Below, one piece after another: positions 11,618 to 22,860 of a stretch of 64,000 nt of DNA (positions within the stretch are counted from its first letter, which is position 1; every line of letters starts with the position of its first letter). The stretch comes from Aspidapion aeneum (taxonomy: Eukaryota; Arthropoda; Insecta; Coleoptera; Brentidae). The notes beneath the pieces were generated by a model, which saw nothing but the letters and a program-made list of their open reading frames with translations, searched no databases and had not been told where the DNA came from. The stretch spans positions 18,079,272-18,143,271 of the forward strand of contig OY755042.1 of the NCBI GenBank assembly GCA_963576565.1, read 5' to 3'. Position numbers and translations under genes: made by a program.

Positions 11618-11812
11618 TAGTGATGGGCAAAACCGATTTTTCAGAAAGCAGCTTTCAAAAAGCTGTTCTGAATAGCAGTTTGGTCGGTGAAAGTTTATAA
11701 ATTTACCTAAAAAAAGGTGCCCACAAACCGAACTACCCCATAGTAATTGAAAATTGCTGCGCCTCAAGAGCAGCTTTCAAAAAGTTAATTACAAAAAAAC
11801 AACCCATCACTA
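11618..11812. mobile_element. TAGTGATGGG MITE
   Basis: A 195-bp segment with terminal inverted repeats TAGTGATGGG and CCCATCACTA, and AGCAGCTTTCAAAAAG repeated within. TAGTGATGGG-type termini are known from hAT MITEs in animals. The flanking 8-mers agree at only 5 of 8 positions. Confidence 0.55.
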
Positions 11813-12165
11813 GTTTTTGGATTATTATATAATTTTTAAATTATCGTAAATTCTGCATATAATATAATGCATTACAGTGTTATAATTCATTAAAATGTTT
11901 GTCAAGAATATAAAAAATCAAACGTAAATAATTATCATGTGGTAAAAAATTTGATTTTCTTGCTGCCGAACAACGTTTGCTTTTTACCTAAAAAGATTAA
12001 CAAATAGATTAAGTGTTTTTTTTTATTCACCCAATATAGTTTAAACGTCGTTTAGTTAGAGTTTTCAAAAAAGCTTTTAAGTTCTTCATCTTTTTTTATC
12101 TTTTTTTTAATAAATCAAAAACCAATTTTAAAATTATTTAAAAATTATATTTTTATATAGGGGTC

Positions 12166-12285
12166 AATAAGCCGAAATAATGTCGGGTTGAACAAAGAAA
12201 ACTTAAATACTTTGCGTCCTCAAGATGATCAAGTAAATGATCGAAACGTCAACATTAAAGTAAATTAGATTTGCTGATTATTGAC
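12166..12285 (+). ncRNA. Hammerhead ribozyme relic, Penelope type
   Basis: CTCAAGAT is followed by stem GATCA/TGATC with a 6-nt loop, then GAAAC and GTC (12219-12250). This is the hammerhead layout CTGANGA-stem II-GAAA, but the core G of CTGA is C, so cleavage is not expected. GTCAATAA (near 12170) and TTATTGAC (near 12278) could form an outer stem. Penelope-like retroelements are known to carry hammerheads with GAAACGTC. The assignment is by motif reading only. Confidence 0.5.
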
Positions 12286-12289
12286 TCTA

Positions 12290-13440
12290 CCAAAAATTTT
12301 AAACCTAGGAAAAAATTTTGATTGGGCACAACAACAACTCTAAAATTAACAAAAAAACATTGTTTTTCTGCAGAGGAACCTTTTTTAAGTCAATCAAAAA
12401 TTCAATGTTCATTGAATTTATACTTTTTAAAGCTATTCCCTTTATTAAGATTTAAAATGCTTACTCAAAAGAAACAAAAATTGGAAATTATTATTATGGT
12501 TAGAGAGACTTTTGTTTGATAAATCGTGGACACCGACCTATACAAGAGGTTTCTTTTTTATTTAGTCATTAACTATAGGTACATGCAAATCATTGTGAGA
12601 AATTACTAAAGAAAAATTTCTCTGACCTTTATTTTAAAAAAGAAATTGCTTTCGTCCACCCACGGGTGGTCGAAAAATTTACAGAAGACCGCACCTGATA
12701 CGTCCTACATTTGGCATGGTATGATGATATCTCGCTTATTGGTCGAACCAACATGTGTTTTTTCATCAGTGTCAAGGCTTACTTGTAATTAAAAATCAAA
12801 TCATTGTACCCGGAAAACCGTAAATGCGCGACATAAGACATTTTGTTAATTGATGAGCTTAATTATGCATACTTTTTACAGTTTGTGAAAGTTCCTGGGT
12901 AGGTATCATCCTAGTTTTTTGTCGGATGCCAATTGTATAAATCACTTAACTATACAGAATTATGGTAATTTAACAGCTTTTGGTACTTGATAAGCATATG
13001 GTGTTCTCTTCTATGTAAATGATTTGTAAGAAGAAAAGCAAAATCATTGCTGGAGTATCTAGCAAAAAAATTGTTGAAATTGTGCTTTCATGAGTACCGG
13101 ACAGTAAATTACTAATTATTTTTAGAAGTTAATTTACAACTCAAAGAGATGTTTTTGAAAAATGGCACATAATTATTTCTTTTATATTAAATTAATTTTT
13201 TATTGTATGAGATATCTCATATGTTTCTATATCGTTTCTTTATCTTCTTGTTTTTTGACTATTGTAAATACTGTTAAAAAAATTATATGTTATAAATATT
13301 TTATTAGTAAGCTTATATATCACTGTAGTAGAAAATTGACTCAAATTATTTATTTAATTTTTTATTAATAAATGTGGAAAATAAAAATAAATCATTTTGT
13401 ATTTTAAATAATAAACTCAATCAGTTTTAATATCATCTTT
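12290..13440. other. Nothing recognised
   Basis: AT-rich flank downstream of the Osiris gene. Two short open frames (12322-12519, 13162-13368) are Phe/Ile/Lys-rich noise. TTTATT motifs near 13437 could be alternative minus-strand poly(A) signals for the gene. Confidence 0.45.
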
Positions 13441-13810
13441 ATTTTTTGATCTTTATCAACAGATAAATTACTTAAATCTAAGCAGCCCAAGACTTGAGCA
13501 ATTAATTGGTAAAATTATTGTAAGTCTTTGTTCGTCGGTACTAACATTAAGAAGTCATAAATTAATATTACAGAAACAGATTCGAATAAATTAATATAAA
13601 TTAATTATTGAGGATTTAGACCTTCACGGCCTTACACGTTTTATATTAGATCTATAATCCACACTACACCTAATTTGTCCGTGTGAGTATTTCATTTATG
13701 TACAAGATTGTCTGATGTCAATATTTTGTCCATCTATGGCACATCTTGCACGTTATCAACGAATCAATTTAGATGTACTGCGTTTCCATCTAACTAGATT
13801 TGGCAGGTAC

Positions 13811-13816
13811 TTTATT
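13811..13816 (-). terminator. Poly(A) signal AATAAA of the Osiris gene
   Basis: AATAAA on the minus strand lies 15 bp downstream of the stop codon (13832-13834), giving a very short 3' UTR. A second AATAAA further downstream near 13437 is an alternative if the UTR is longer. Confidence 0.45.
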
Positions 13817-13831
13817 AATTTCCTAACTAGC

Positions 13832-14935
13832 CTATTGCTGTTTGTCCATTTGTCCTCTGTACGCTAACTGTTGGGCATCTAGTGACCTTCCCCATCCGCC
13901 TGACGAACCTCCGCTGGCACCACCGTCCCAGCCACCACCATGACCTGAACTGCCGGCATATTCGTGAGTGCTGACATGACTGCTGGAGTGTTGTGGGTGA
14001 GCAACAACTTCGTATGTTACCTGTTTGCCACCACCTTGACCGCCTAGGAGTTTTTTGATTCCAATTATGGATGATAATACCAAGGCAATTTTACCAATAA
14101 GAAGGGCTTTTCCAGCGATCAAGGCAATACCCCACAAAGCAAGTTTGCCCAAAATTGCTGCTTTCAGAGCCATGGCAGCCATCAAAGGTCCCATCATGTT
14201 GCCTTTGCCCTTCTTACCACCGCCTTTTTTCCTGCCTTCTTCAGTGAGGGGCTCGTCTTCTAAACTTTCAGTAAAGTCGCTGAAACTTCTAGCGGCCGAG
14301 CTGACACCATTGACAATATCGCTTCCTTTTAGGTCAACTTTGAATGTATGTGTGCTGAGGAATCTGTAATACAAAAAATTTTACATTAGATTATAAATAT
14401 TTATTTCAAAATTGGAAAATCAGTTTAAGCGATATCTTTATTTAAGAAAAAATAAATTAGGTAAAATGTTTTTTTCTCTAGTCCAATTTTATTTAATTTA
14501 TTTTTTATAATTGTTCAAACTAACTGTATTAAAACTAGGCACAAAGATTTTTCACAATATTAAACTCACAAAAGTCACTGATTTATCACCAAAAGGAAGT
14601 GTAAATTACCTAGAAACTCGGTCGAGAACAAGAGCTTCAATTGAGTCATCAGCACTGAAAGCACGTGGGGCACCATCCATATCACCAGACTTGACGATTT
14701 GTACTCCATCAGTCACTGTAATCACATCCTTAGCTCCAAGAGTTTTGTCAACAAAGTTGTAGATTTTATATTTTAAACACGACATTGAGTCTTTTTTGAG
14801 ACAATCGGTATAAATTGAGTCAAGTAAATCATTTTCGGTTTGAATAGCGTTACTGCGGGCTTCTTCTTGTGTAGTCGGAAGGGCACAAACCGCGACGGCC
14901 ACGCACAATACAACACAAATTGACTTGTAAATCAT
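13832..14935 (-). CDS. Osiris family protein (DUF1676), two exons
   Basis: The product is a 285-residue insect-specific Osiris protein. Osiris proteins act in the secretory/endosomal system of cuticle-making epidermis; the molecular activity is not established. Exon 1 is 14935-14610 and exon 2 is 14363-13832, joined in phase 2 at Arg109 with GT donor at 14609 and AG acceptor ending at 14364. Visible features are a signal peptide (about 1-18, MIYKSICVVLCVAVAVCA), Cys45 and Cys53 in the Osiris N-terminal region, RFLSTHTF at 109-116 where the family has a similar motif, a basic GRKKGGGKKGKG stretch at 152-163, a hydrophobic segment at about 164-215 (MAAMALKAAILGKLALWGIA...), a Gly/Ser/His-rich tail, and AQQLAY at 272-277, the family's C-terminal signature. 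The start ATG follows a 38-60 nt leader below a TATA-like box. Osiris genes usually cluster; no neighbour is in this window. The numbered paralogue is not resolved. The frame is intact, so it is likely functional. Confidence 0.93.
14364..14609 (-). other. Phase-2 intron of the Osiris gene
   Basis: The 246-bp intron has donor CTAG|GTAATT and acceptor TTTTTTGTATTACAG. Reading straight through from exon 1 gives an immediate TAA. Reading across the junction restores VSRFLSTHTF, which fits the Osiris family. Confidence 0.9.
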
Positions 14936-14973
14936 CGTGTGTATCCGTACACTTCTTGTTTTGATATGTTATT

Positions 14974-15000
14974 TTGAATGGGCCGGTCCGCCAATATATA
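14974..15000 (-). promoter_or_regulatory. Putative TATA box and start region of the Osiris gene
   Basis: TATATA (15000-14995 on the minus strand) lies 60 bp upstream of the ATG. About 25 bp downstream, CATTCAAAA near 14975 could serve as an initiator. The spacing fits a focused insect promoter. This is inferred, with no transcript evidence. Confidence 0.45.
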
Positions 15001-16235
15001 ACAGAGCTTCGTCTCCCTCCAGCCAAGTGGTTGATGCGGACAATTTTGGAGACCGCTTTCTCGCATAAACTTCAACCTCGTTTCTTACAGCCCTGTGCGA
15101 TATGTACCCATGTGTCTTCCCAAACCGCAGAAACAAAGACAAGTATATTACAATTACCATTACCACCATAAGAAACGATTCTTCTGTCTTGTTCTTTCTA
15201 ATAGCCGATGTCGGGACATTCACCTAGGCTGATCTTGGTAGCGGTCTGCATAAGGCTAAGGTCACACGTTCGAAGATCATCTTCGGTTTCGTTTTTGGAC
15301 TTTTCGCCGAAAGAATCACAAAAAACCAAATTACTTTCTTCGGTGTTATAATTAAGCGAAAGTTTCTTTAGCGGTTTAGTGTTATGTCCATTTTACTTTA
15401 TAAAAGTGTTAAAGGCTTTTGTTTAACTAAACGTTTAAAAAATGCACTAAATTAAATTCAATTGTTTAGACTCCATATACTCTTTGTTGGACTGATAGTG
15501 GAGGTCAAAATATTATTTTTTTTAAATTTTTGCACAAAACCCGCGTCTTAAAGACAAGGTCTCAAATCAAACATTTTTTTGTTTTACCTTCCCTAAAATT
15601 ACAACAAACAATCAACATTTTAGAGAGTTATGCATTAAAATAATAGTAAAATTTGAGTGCTAAAATTATATTATTTAAATAGCTAAATGTTTTTACCAAA
15701 ATCTTGTTTTGTTTTTGTAACAAATTATAAAAATCGGAAAATTAATAAGAGGCTTTTAACCCTTCTCAAGACATATTGTTGTTTAGTTTACTTATCTATT
15801 GTTATACTACGGCTCAGTGTTGTCTCGTAGGCGTAGTACATGCGTATGTGAAAGATAAAATGAATAATATAAAAACACTTTTTGTGCCCTTACTAGGTGC
15901 CACCCATAAATTTTTTTATAACGGCTGAAAAATAACTAATTAGGCCGATATGCGTGCCAAATATCATTATCTTTGGTTAACCCTTTTAATATTGGAAAAA
16001 CATTGCAACACCCTATTTTAATTTTAACTTGTTTATAATATATTTATGTAAAGTTTAGGTATTGTTTTTGTAAAAGAAATTTAGTTATGTAACGAGGAGG
16101 ATCTATTGCCATAAGGGTAAGGAATAAATAAGAAAAATAAGATAACAAAAAGATTTTACCTCACGCTGGATTAAAGAAATTAGAAATTTCGAAACGGTTT
16201 TTGAAATGACAGATTAAAAATCAGAACCAAGGTGG
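15001..16235. other. Upstream flank of the Osiris gene, nothing recognised
   Basis: The first 230 bp upstream are moderately GC-rich and may hold regulatory sites. A minus-strand frame at 14969-15223 overlaps the promoter and resembles no known protein. The rest is AT-rich without recognisable repeats. Confidence 0.4.
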
Positions 16236-16239
16236 CACC

Positions 16240-16308
16240 TGTTGTAAGGGGATCAGCCTGTTAAGCGGAAGGTCGCTGGTTCAAATCCAGACTGAGGAAA
16301 AAAAGTAT
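16240..16308 (+). other. tRNA-Asn-like degenerate sequence
   Basis: CCTGTTAAGCGGAAGGTCGC leads into GCTGGTTCAAATCCAGA. This resembles an anticodon loop with GTT, variable loop and T arm (stem CTGG/CCAG, B box GGTTCAAATCC). TGGCACCTGTTGTAAGG fits a poor A box. The acceptor ends do not pair, so it is not an intact tRNA. It may be a tRNA-derived SINE head or a pseudogene. Confidence 0.3.
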
Positions 16309-16309
16309 T

Positions 16310-17760
16310 AATTCTTTATAAAATTTATACTTAGGGCGCTTGAACTAACCTATGTGATATTTATAAAGTATTGTCTGTTTTTTCGATTATTATTAAAATA
16401 ATATTTTTTTTTAAGAAAAAAAATAATTCCTGAAAATCGAATTGGTACAGCTTTTAGAGGTAATTTATTCACAAAATATCTTATTAATTTATAGTTTTCT
16501 AGAAAAATATTAGAGGAAATACTAAACCAAAGTTATTGAAACTTTTTTTTCTTTTGACTTTCTCCATCACCCTATAAATTTTGTTGAAATAACACAAATA
16601 CATCCAGTATATACCGATTAATCTGGTTAAAAATATCACTTAGTGATAAAAAGTCATCAGAAAATTAAAATTGCGGTTTGTTGATTTAATAATAAAGCAA
16701 ATTTTCCATTAAGATTTTGCCTTCGCATTGAGAAACATTTATTCAAAATTATTCTTTTAAAATTACTCAAAAACGAAACCGTTGTTTAAAACAAATTAAA
16801 AGTAAAAATCGGACATTTTTTAGCTAAAAAGGAGATGTTAAGAAACATTGTTTTAAAACACAATTAATTGAAAATTTAATAAATGCTCATTAGGTGTATT
16901 TTTTTAATCAATATTTTTTTTATATTTTTAATAGAGGAAGGTGGATAGTTTTTTTTGAACTTTTTTTGTGTGACGAAAACATATTTTGTTAATTCTTCTG
17001 TTCCTAAAATATGTTGCTACGTCAATAAAAACAGGGTACGCTCACAAAAATATGTATTTCAACCCTAAAGAATACAAATAGATCAAAGTGAAACAAAGCA
17101 ATTTTTCAAATTTAAAAATATGGTTCTCAAAATTGGATTACCTATCCAAAATTTGGAACCTATTTTTTGAAGCAAAAGTCACACACATAAGCTTTTGTTT
17201 TCTCACTACCAGCACAGTCTTCGTGTGCCCATCGGAAGCAAAGTGAACAGTGTGTCCAGGTTTCTTGGTTTGGATATCTAAATTTAGGTATACCTTCCTA
17301 TCCAAAATTAGGCAACCTTTATATTCTAGGTTATGTGACTAATATCAAAAAGTCCGTGAGAGAAATTCTTATTTCAAATACAAAGTCTTGTTCTACAACT
17401 ATTCTTGTACATCCTTGCCAAATTACACTTTCCTAGGCTAAGTACTTACCTTTTAATAACGGTTTACACGTGCAGCAAGAAAAAACTCGTTTTCACGATT
17501 AAATACATAAGCTTATGGCACCACCTAGTGGTGAACAGTACAACTATGCGCTTTACAGAGAATCATTTTTATGTTAGAGACGCTTCGTTTTGTGGTTTGA
17601 ATTGAAGGAAACTTTAAACGGATTTTGAGATAATGCGGCATCCAAAATTAGGCAACTATACAAAATTAGGCGACTTTCCTCTATGCAAGAGTGGTGTCGT
17701 GACATAGCCCGGGGCTCGTGTTCAAAATTTATGCCGGGCCTTTGTTTAATTAAACTAACT
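16310..17760. other. Mostly nothing; scattered CCAAAATTAGGCAAC motifs
   Basis: AT-rich non-coding sequence. CCAAAATTAGGCAAC occurs near 17300 and 17642, with related TATCCAAAATTTGG near 17145, suggesting an old degenerate repeat. No gene is seen. Confidence 0.4.
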
Positions 17761-17764
17761 TTAC

Positions 17765-18003
17765 CTAACCTAAGCTACTACTACTATGTCGGTTTAGAAC
17801 GTTTTTCTACGTTGTCCGACGCCCATCTTCCTTCCTCGATCCTGACAATTATCCTCTGTCAGGTTTTTTTGACTCATTGATCTTTGGATTGACTGTTGCC
17901 ATTCTAGTTTAGGACGCCCTCTTTTTCTGCGCCCTATTGGTTGCTATTCCAGGACCTGCTTTTGTAATCTTTCGTCGTTCATCCGTTGTACACGGCCCTC
18001 GAT
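17765..18003 (-). mobile_element. RTE-like LINE, 3' terminal fragment
   Basis: The minus strand reads, across frameshifts, as the C-terminal tail of an RTE-like reverse transcriptase: RMNDERL near the start, then GRRKRGRPK, then EDNCQDR. RMNDERL also occurs in the LINE at 63540-63608, so both probably belong to one family. The fragment ends in a TACCTAACCTAA-type tail on the plus strand and is truncated at 18003. Confidence 0.6.
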
Positions 18004-18515
18004 GCATCGAAAAAAATTTGATGACAAAAAACGAAAATATTTCAAATTTACCTTAAAAAACTTTTTTTTATTTGCACCGAAAAAAGTTTGATAAAAAAAG
18101 TAAAGATTTTGACATGTCCTTAAAAAATATTTTTGTCATTTTTTTTTCCATTGTATCTAAAATAAATTGGCTGGATAGGGTAAGTTGCATAAAAAAAAAG
18201 ATCAATAAAGTTTTTCGGTAAAGTTTAAAATTACCTTCTTAAAAAAATCACCCTCAATTTTTTTTTTTGCATCGAAAAAAAATTATGACAAAAAAAAACA
18301 AAAAAGGCATCTCAAAATATTTTACGTTTATCTCAAAAAGACTGTTTTGATTTAAAAAAAAAAAATTGATATATAAAAGTCATCACTCAAAAATATTAAA
18401 ATTTCCCTTAAAAAACTTTTTTTAATTGCGTCGAAAAAAAGTTGACAAAAAAAAAACAAAAAAAGTCATCACCAAGAAGTTTCAAAATTTGCCACAAAAA
18501 ACTATTGTTAATCTT
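18004..18515. repeat. Degenerate A/T-rich tandem array
   Basis: Irregular units built on GCATCGAAAAAAATTTGATG, then ACAAAAAA, then TTTCAAAATTTACCTTAAAAAAC, recur five or six times with variable spacing. It is non-coding. Polymerase slippage and old satellite expansion are both possible. Confidence 0.6.
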
Positions 18516-19010
18516 GTATGACACTCTTTTACCAAAAAAATAGAAAGATTATAAAATTCAAGAAGGCAACATAACGTATTAGCTGAAATATTTCCCATTA
18601 GGTTTTAATTAATTATGCTGCAGTCATATGTAGATAAGTTTTTGGTAAGGATTGAGAGATAATATTTTACAAAAATTAGAAAATCCATAGGAAAAACCTT
18701 TTTGATATTTTGTTAATATTTTTGGATCCTTTGATATGGTAACATAATTTAGTTATACAGACATTTCTAGCGATACTAGTTTTCTTTGCAAACTCTGACA
18801 ACAAACCGAACCAAACCGAACCGCACTCTTTATTTACATCTTGTTTTTTGTTTCTATTCGTTTATTGTTTTTTTATAATTTCTTACCATCTGAGACAAAA
18901 TGTTATTTTATATGGTTAAAATACACATACAATGGACATTGAGATTATGTTTCATTTTTCTTTTTATTTAAAACACAAACAATAATATTTTTTTTTAAAG
19001 TTTTATATTT
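18516..19010. other. Nothing recognised
   Basis: AT-rich sequence with a short ACCGAACC repeat near 18805-18825. No gene. Confidence 0.4.
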
Positions 19011-19345
19011 AGTATGAAATTAGATGCAAAAAATTCGTTAAAATATCTTGGAATATTCATAGATTCAAAACTATTCAAGTTTGATAAATACTACGAACAT
19101 AATCAAAAATTTCATCAAAAATTGGTTATTTAGGTAGGATTAGTTATTATTTATAATTCTTTTCTAAAAAAATGTGTTTTCAATACAAGAATATTAGCAT
19201 ATTTTCCTACTTCTTAACCACATATATTATACACAGCGGATGAAAATATTATAGATAAACTTCAAATATTACAAAGCAGAACAATGAGGATAATTCTCAA
19301 AGTAGATAAATTTAAGGACAGATTCATCAGTTTTTGTAAATACAC
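19011..19345 (+). mobile_element. Non-LTR retrotransposon RT relic (Jockey/CR1-like)
   Basis: Translation gives SLKYLGIFIDSKLFKFDK and, after a frame change, ILYTADENIIDKLQILQSRTMRIIL. These match the post-catalytic region of insect LINE reverse transcriptases (KYLGV..D..L.F..H, then LQ..QNRALR.IL). Stops and shifts show it is dead. Confidence 0.6.
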
Positions 19346-19884
19346 AAAAATTACACTAATACCAAAATAATTAAACTGGTTTAATGTAAATATTTAGTTT
19401 TTTTATTTTAACACAACCTGCTACCAGAAAAGCTAAAAGATTTTGTCCTCCAAAACTCAATTTTCCATTCACATTATACAATATAGAAATACGATTTTTA
19501 TTTAAATTATTCCCAAAAATTAATTGCTCAAAAATCAATTTTTCGTAAGGTTTGTCAGAATTTAAAAGATTAAAAAATTCAATAAAAAATTAACAGAAAT
19601 TAAACACATTCAAAAGAAGAATAAAAAAGTATTTATTTTCATTGCAGTTTTGATTAATGCGTTATTCATCTAAGTTAATGGACAGGTTAGAATATATTAC
19701 CTATTGTAAATTTACAGTTGAACTTAGTAGGCGGTAAACATTAAGGTACTTATTACAATTAGATCATAGTTGAAAACTTTACAAAAATAACCCATCTACG
19801 TATAACCCAAATTACTTAGCCTTTGTGTCGCAATAAAAAAAACGTTAATAAAACCAATTTAAAAAAAAATCAGAACACCATACC

Positions 19885-20345
19885 CATTGCAGTTAGTATC
19901 CTAACCTGACCTGGTATCCTGATTTGGTCAGGTAAGTTTTTTTGATATACCAACTTAACCGGGTCAGGTTAGGACACTAACCTTACCGGGTCAACAATCA
20001 ACTATCCTCGGCCCCTGGTCCACCTTGGCTGGAATGGAAAAGTTGACTTGCTCGTGATTTCGATATTTTGTAAATTTAATATTTATTTTGCTTTGCCTTT
20101 TTTTAGGCCACTGCGATAAAAATATTATTTAAAAAAAGTGTTTTTGATAAAAGAAAAATTTCGAATAAAATGACATTCGATAAAAATGTCGATTGATGTC
20201 ATTGGATGAAAAAGTTTTACATGAAAGGTTTTCCATAAAATTGTTCGAGAAAAAAAACTTGATAAAAATGCCATTCGATAAAAAAGTTTTCGATAAAAAT
20301 GTTTTCGATTAACTTGATTCGATAAAAGTGTCTTCGATAAAAAAT
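19885..20345. mobile_element. Palindromic core plus TTCGATAAAAATG minisatellite
   Basis: 19885-20040 is a GC-richer block with CCTAACC/GGTTAGG-type motifs and TATCCTCGGCCCCTGGTCCA. 20120-20345 is a degenerate array of TTCGATAAAAATG units of about 13 bp. The core resembles the one duplicated at 25680-26320, which also borders a TCGA-containing minisatellite. Confidence 0.5.
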
Positions 20346-20650
20346 CAGCGACCCGCAAATATGAAACGTGTTTATTCTATTCCTGTGAATTCCCGGTTAG
20401 TTTTTAGGATATTTCACACAATGCGGGTAAATTTTAACAAAATCATATTTGTCGAACGATGAGATTTAAATAGACTAAAACCCGATTACAAGAGAAGTTA
20501 CGAGCATTTTCTTCCAGTTTTTGTACATATCGTTTTTGGTTTCACACATTTTTTGTATCTTTATATTATATTATAGCGGAATATAATAAATATACATTGC
20601 TATAATTTTAGTTATTAAAAAATTAGTTGCACATGGAAAACATAATATTA

Positions 20651-20926
20651 GGGACTTATTGCATTAAAGCCAGGCAGCAATTGCGCCGGGCACTATTGTG
20701 ACAGTTTACCATTGAAAACTGAAAGTTGATCTTTCAAAATTGATATACCAAAGTCGAATTTATATATCAAATTGTTTATGTTCCATTAATACTGGTGGCA
20801 CTATTAATCCCGGCTCTTACAATACACAAAGGCCTAATTTTGAAAGAAGACAGCTGTTCTTATAATGCGAAACTGTCAGAATATTGCCCGAAACAAGCAC
20901 TGACTGGCTTTATTGCAATAAATCCC
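20651..20926 (-). mobile_element. Repeat I, copy 2, with long TIRs
   Basis: The 276-bp element has imperfect inverted termini: GGGACTTATTGCATTAAAGC at the left and GGGATTTATTGCAATAAAGC on the opposite strand at the right. TA on both sides is a possible target duplication. Copy 1 lies at 10143-10405 in the opposite orientation. Confidence 0.65.
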
Positions 20927-20928
20927 TA

Positions 20929-21529
20929 TTATCAAATAGCGAAAATTGCTTATTTCGATTTTAAGATTTATACTTTAAAAACTATTATCTTTTAATATTT
21001 GAAACTTGTAAAAGATGCTTAGGTTTTATACCAATTTTAATAAAATTTCTCCTAAAGGATACAGCAGAATATTTCACCGATTTTTTTTTAATACAGTTTA
21101 GAATTTTTAGAGCTTTTGAGACATACAAATATAGGCAGTGAAAATTTTTTAAAACATTCGTTACCTTTATTTAAGATTCGTTATGAAATATTTTTTGCTA
21201 GTGTTATACCTGCTTACTGATCTTTCTCTATGCGGTTCTTGAGAACAAGAAAAAGAAAGAAAAAATCCAGTTGCCAGATGCTAATCGATAAGTAATTAAA
21301 GATCCTTTACTTTACAAATTCGTTACTTGTTTTATCTTATTTTTTAAATACCTTGAGGGTACTGAAATCACAATCCTATAACCTCATATTAATACAAAAA
21401 CTATCAGTTTAAAACTCAGAATTTATGTTTAATTTAATAATACCCTTAACAGGACATAAAATGAAAATTTCTTTTAGCTCATTTAAGACGCTCATCATTT
21501 TTTCGCATGAAGTCGTCATACAGTTCTGC
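20929..21529. other. Nothing recognised
   Basis: AT-rich sequence with no ORF, repeat terminus or RNA motif noted. Confidence 0.4.
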
Positions 21530-22860
21530 TTTTTTTAACCAACTGCAGCACGGCAAAAGAAAGGGTAATGTTTTTCGATTGTTGTATGTATGTAAGTAAA
21601 TATGTATGTTTGTGTCACGCTAGAGGCGAAACGGCTGAACCGATTTTGACAAAAAAGGTGTCGTTGTATTGATACTGATCCCGAAGGTGCTATAGGCTAT
21701 ATTTTCTTTAACAGGAATCAACATGGCGGTCTTCAGACGCCAGTTTGTCACATGATGTAGGCTCTAACGCATACAAATTATCTAAATTTCAGGCGATTTT
21801 ATTGAAATTCCTTTGATTACCCATTGCAAATGTCCTTTAATTTGCTGTAGTTACTTTGTATTCCTCCATGCTCCCACCAATCTCCCCTCCTGTCATTCCC
21901 CCCACCCTATTCAAAAACCATAGTGGCATAATTTTAATAAATATAAAGCGATTTCAAAAATTCTTTCTGCATACGCTTTCAGCGAAACCGAACACCATTT
22001 TACTAGTTCCCCCCCGCATCTCCTCTCTTCCCCGCCGTCCTTATTAGTAATAGTTATAGCTAGAGGCCCTCGATATATTTGACAATTGTTGTGTAAAACA
22101 ATTGTCAAATGTATCGAGGGCCTCTAGTTATAGCTATAACTTTTACAAATATAAAGCGATTTCAAAAGTTCTTTCTGCAAACGCTTGAAGACTTTTTCTA
22201 ACATTATTTTACTAGTTTCCTCGTTGTAGCTATACCTTTCACAAATATAGAGCGATTTCAAAATTACTTTCTGCACACGCTTTAAGACTTTCTTTCCAAC
22301 ATCATTTTACTAGTTTCCCCCTTCCTCTCCCTCTCTTCTCCTTACCCTCCTTATTAGTAATAGTTGTAGCTTTACCTTTCACAAATTTAGAGCGATTTCA
22401 AAAATTCTTTCGGCACACACTTTAATATTTTTTTCAACACCAATTCACAAGTTTTCTCCTCCCTCTTTCCTCCCCCTCTTTTACTTAATGGAAGGTAACA
22501 CTGGTCGCGTCCGTAGAAAATCTACACGTACTTTTTGGGTAAAGCTAAATGAATTGTAAATTTATAGTGCTTTTTATAAAGCTTAATAAGAATTAAACCT
22601 AAATGTTGGAAATAAGAATAATTTTAAATAAAAAAATACCCAACTGCTAAGTTTACTTGTAACTACTAGCCGTAGTTAGGTACAAAATTACCTAATAACC
22701 TGATTCATGAAAATACAAAACTGTATAATTTCGTAAGTGCGCTTTGGGCATCAATACTAAAAGTTAAAGCATGTCGTACATTATAGGTATACCTATCAAT
22801 TTTGTACTCAACTGTGACTAGTACTTACAAGTAAATTTAGCAGGTGGGTGTTTTTTTCTA
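21530..22860 (+). mobile_element. Dispersed repeat D, copy 2 (long)
   Basis: It begins near CCAACTGCAGCACGGC with a TATGTATG-type run and GAGGCGAAACGGCTGAACCG. It then has GATCCCGAAGGTGCTATAGG, about four tandem sub-repeats of roughly 120-170 bp (CTTTCACAAATATAGAGCG with pyrimidine blocks), and ends TTTAGCAGGTGGGTG. CCAACTGC and GCAGTTGGGTG at opposite ends suggest short inverted termini. It is non-coding and the superfamily is not recognised. Confidence 0.6.
22061..22126. mobile_element. 66-bp hairpin insertion inside repeat D
   Basis: Near-perfect palindrome with arms TAGAGGCCCTCGATA...ACAATTGTT around a 7-bp loop. GTTATAGC is repeated exactly on both sides (22053-22060 and 22127-22134). 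Repeat D copy 1 at about 7455-7475 lacks the insert and shows the unoccupied site, so insertion direction is certain. Confidence 0.8.

Noticed and set aside
14055..14369. Plus-strand 104-codon frame
   Set aside because: It lies antisense to Osiris exon 2, whose hydrophobic and Gly-rich codons keep the other strand open. The minus-strand product matches a known family and this one does not.
14969..15223. Minus-strand 84-codon frame upstream of the Osiris gene
   Set aside because: It overlaps the probable promoter and leader, resembles no family and is not joined in frame by any splice I can justify.
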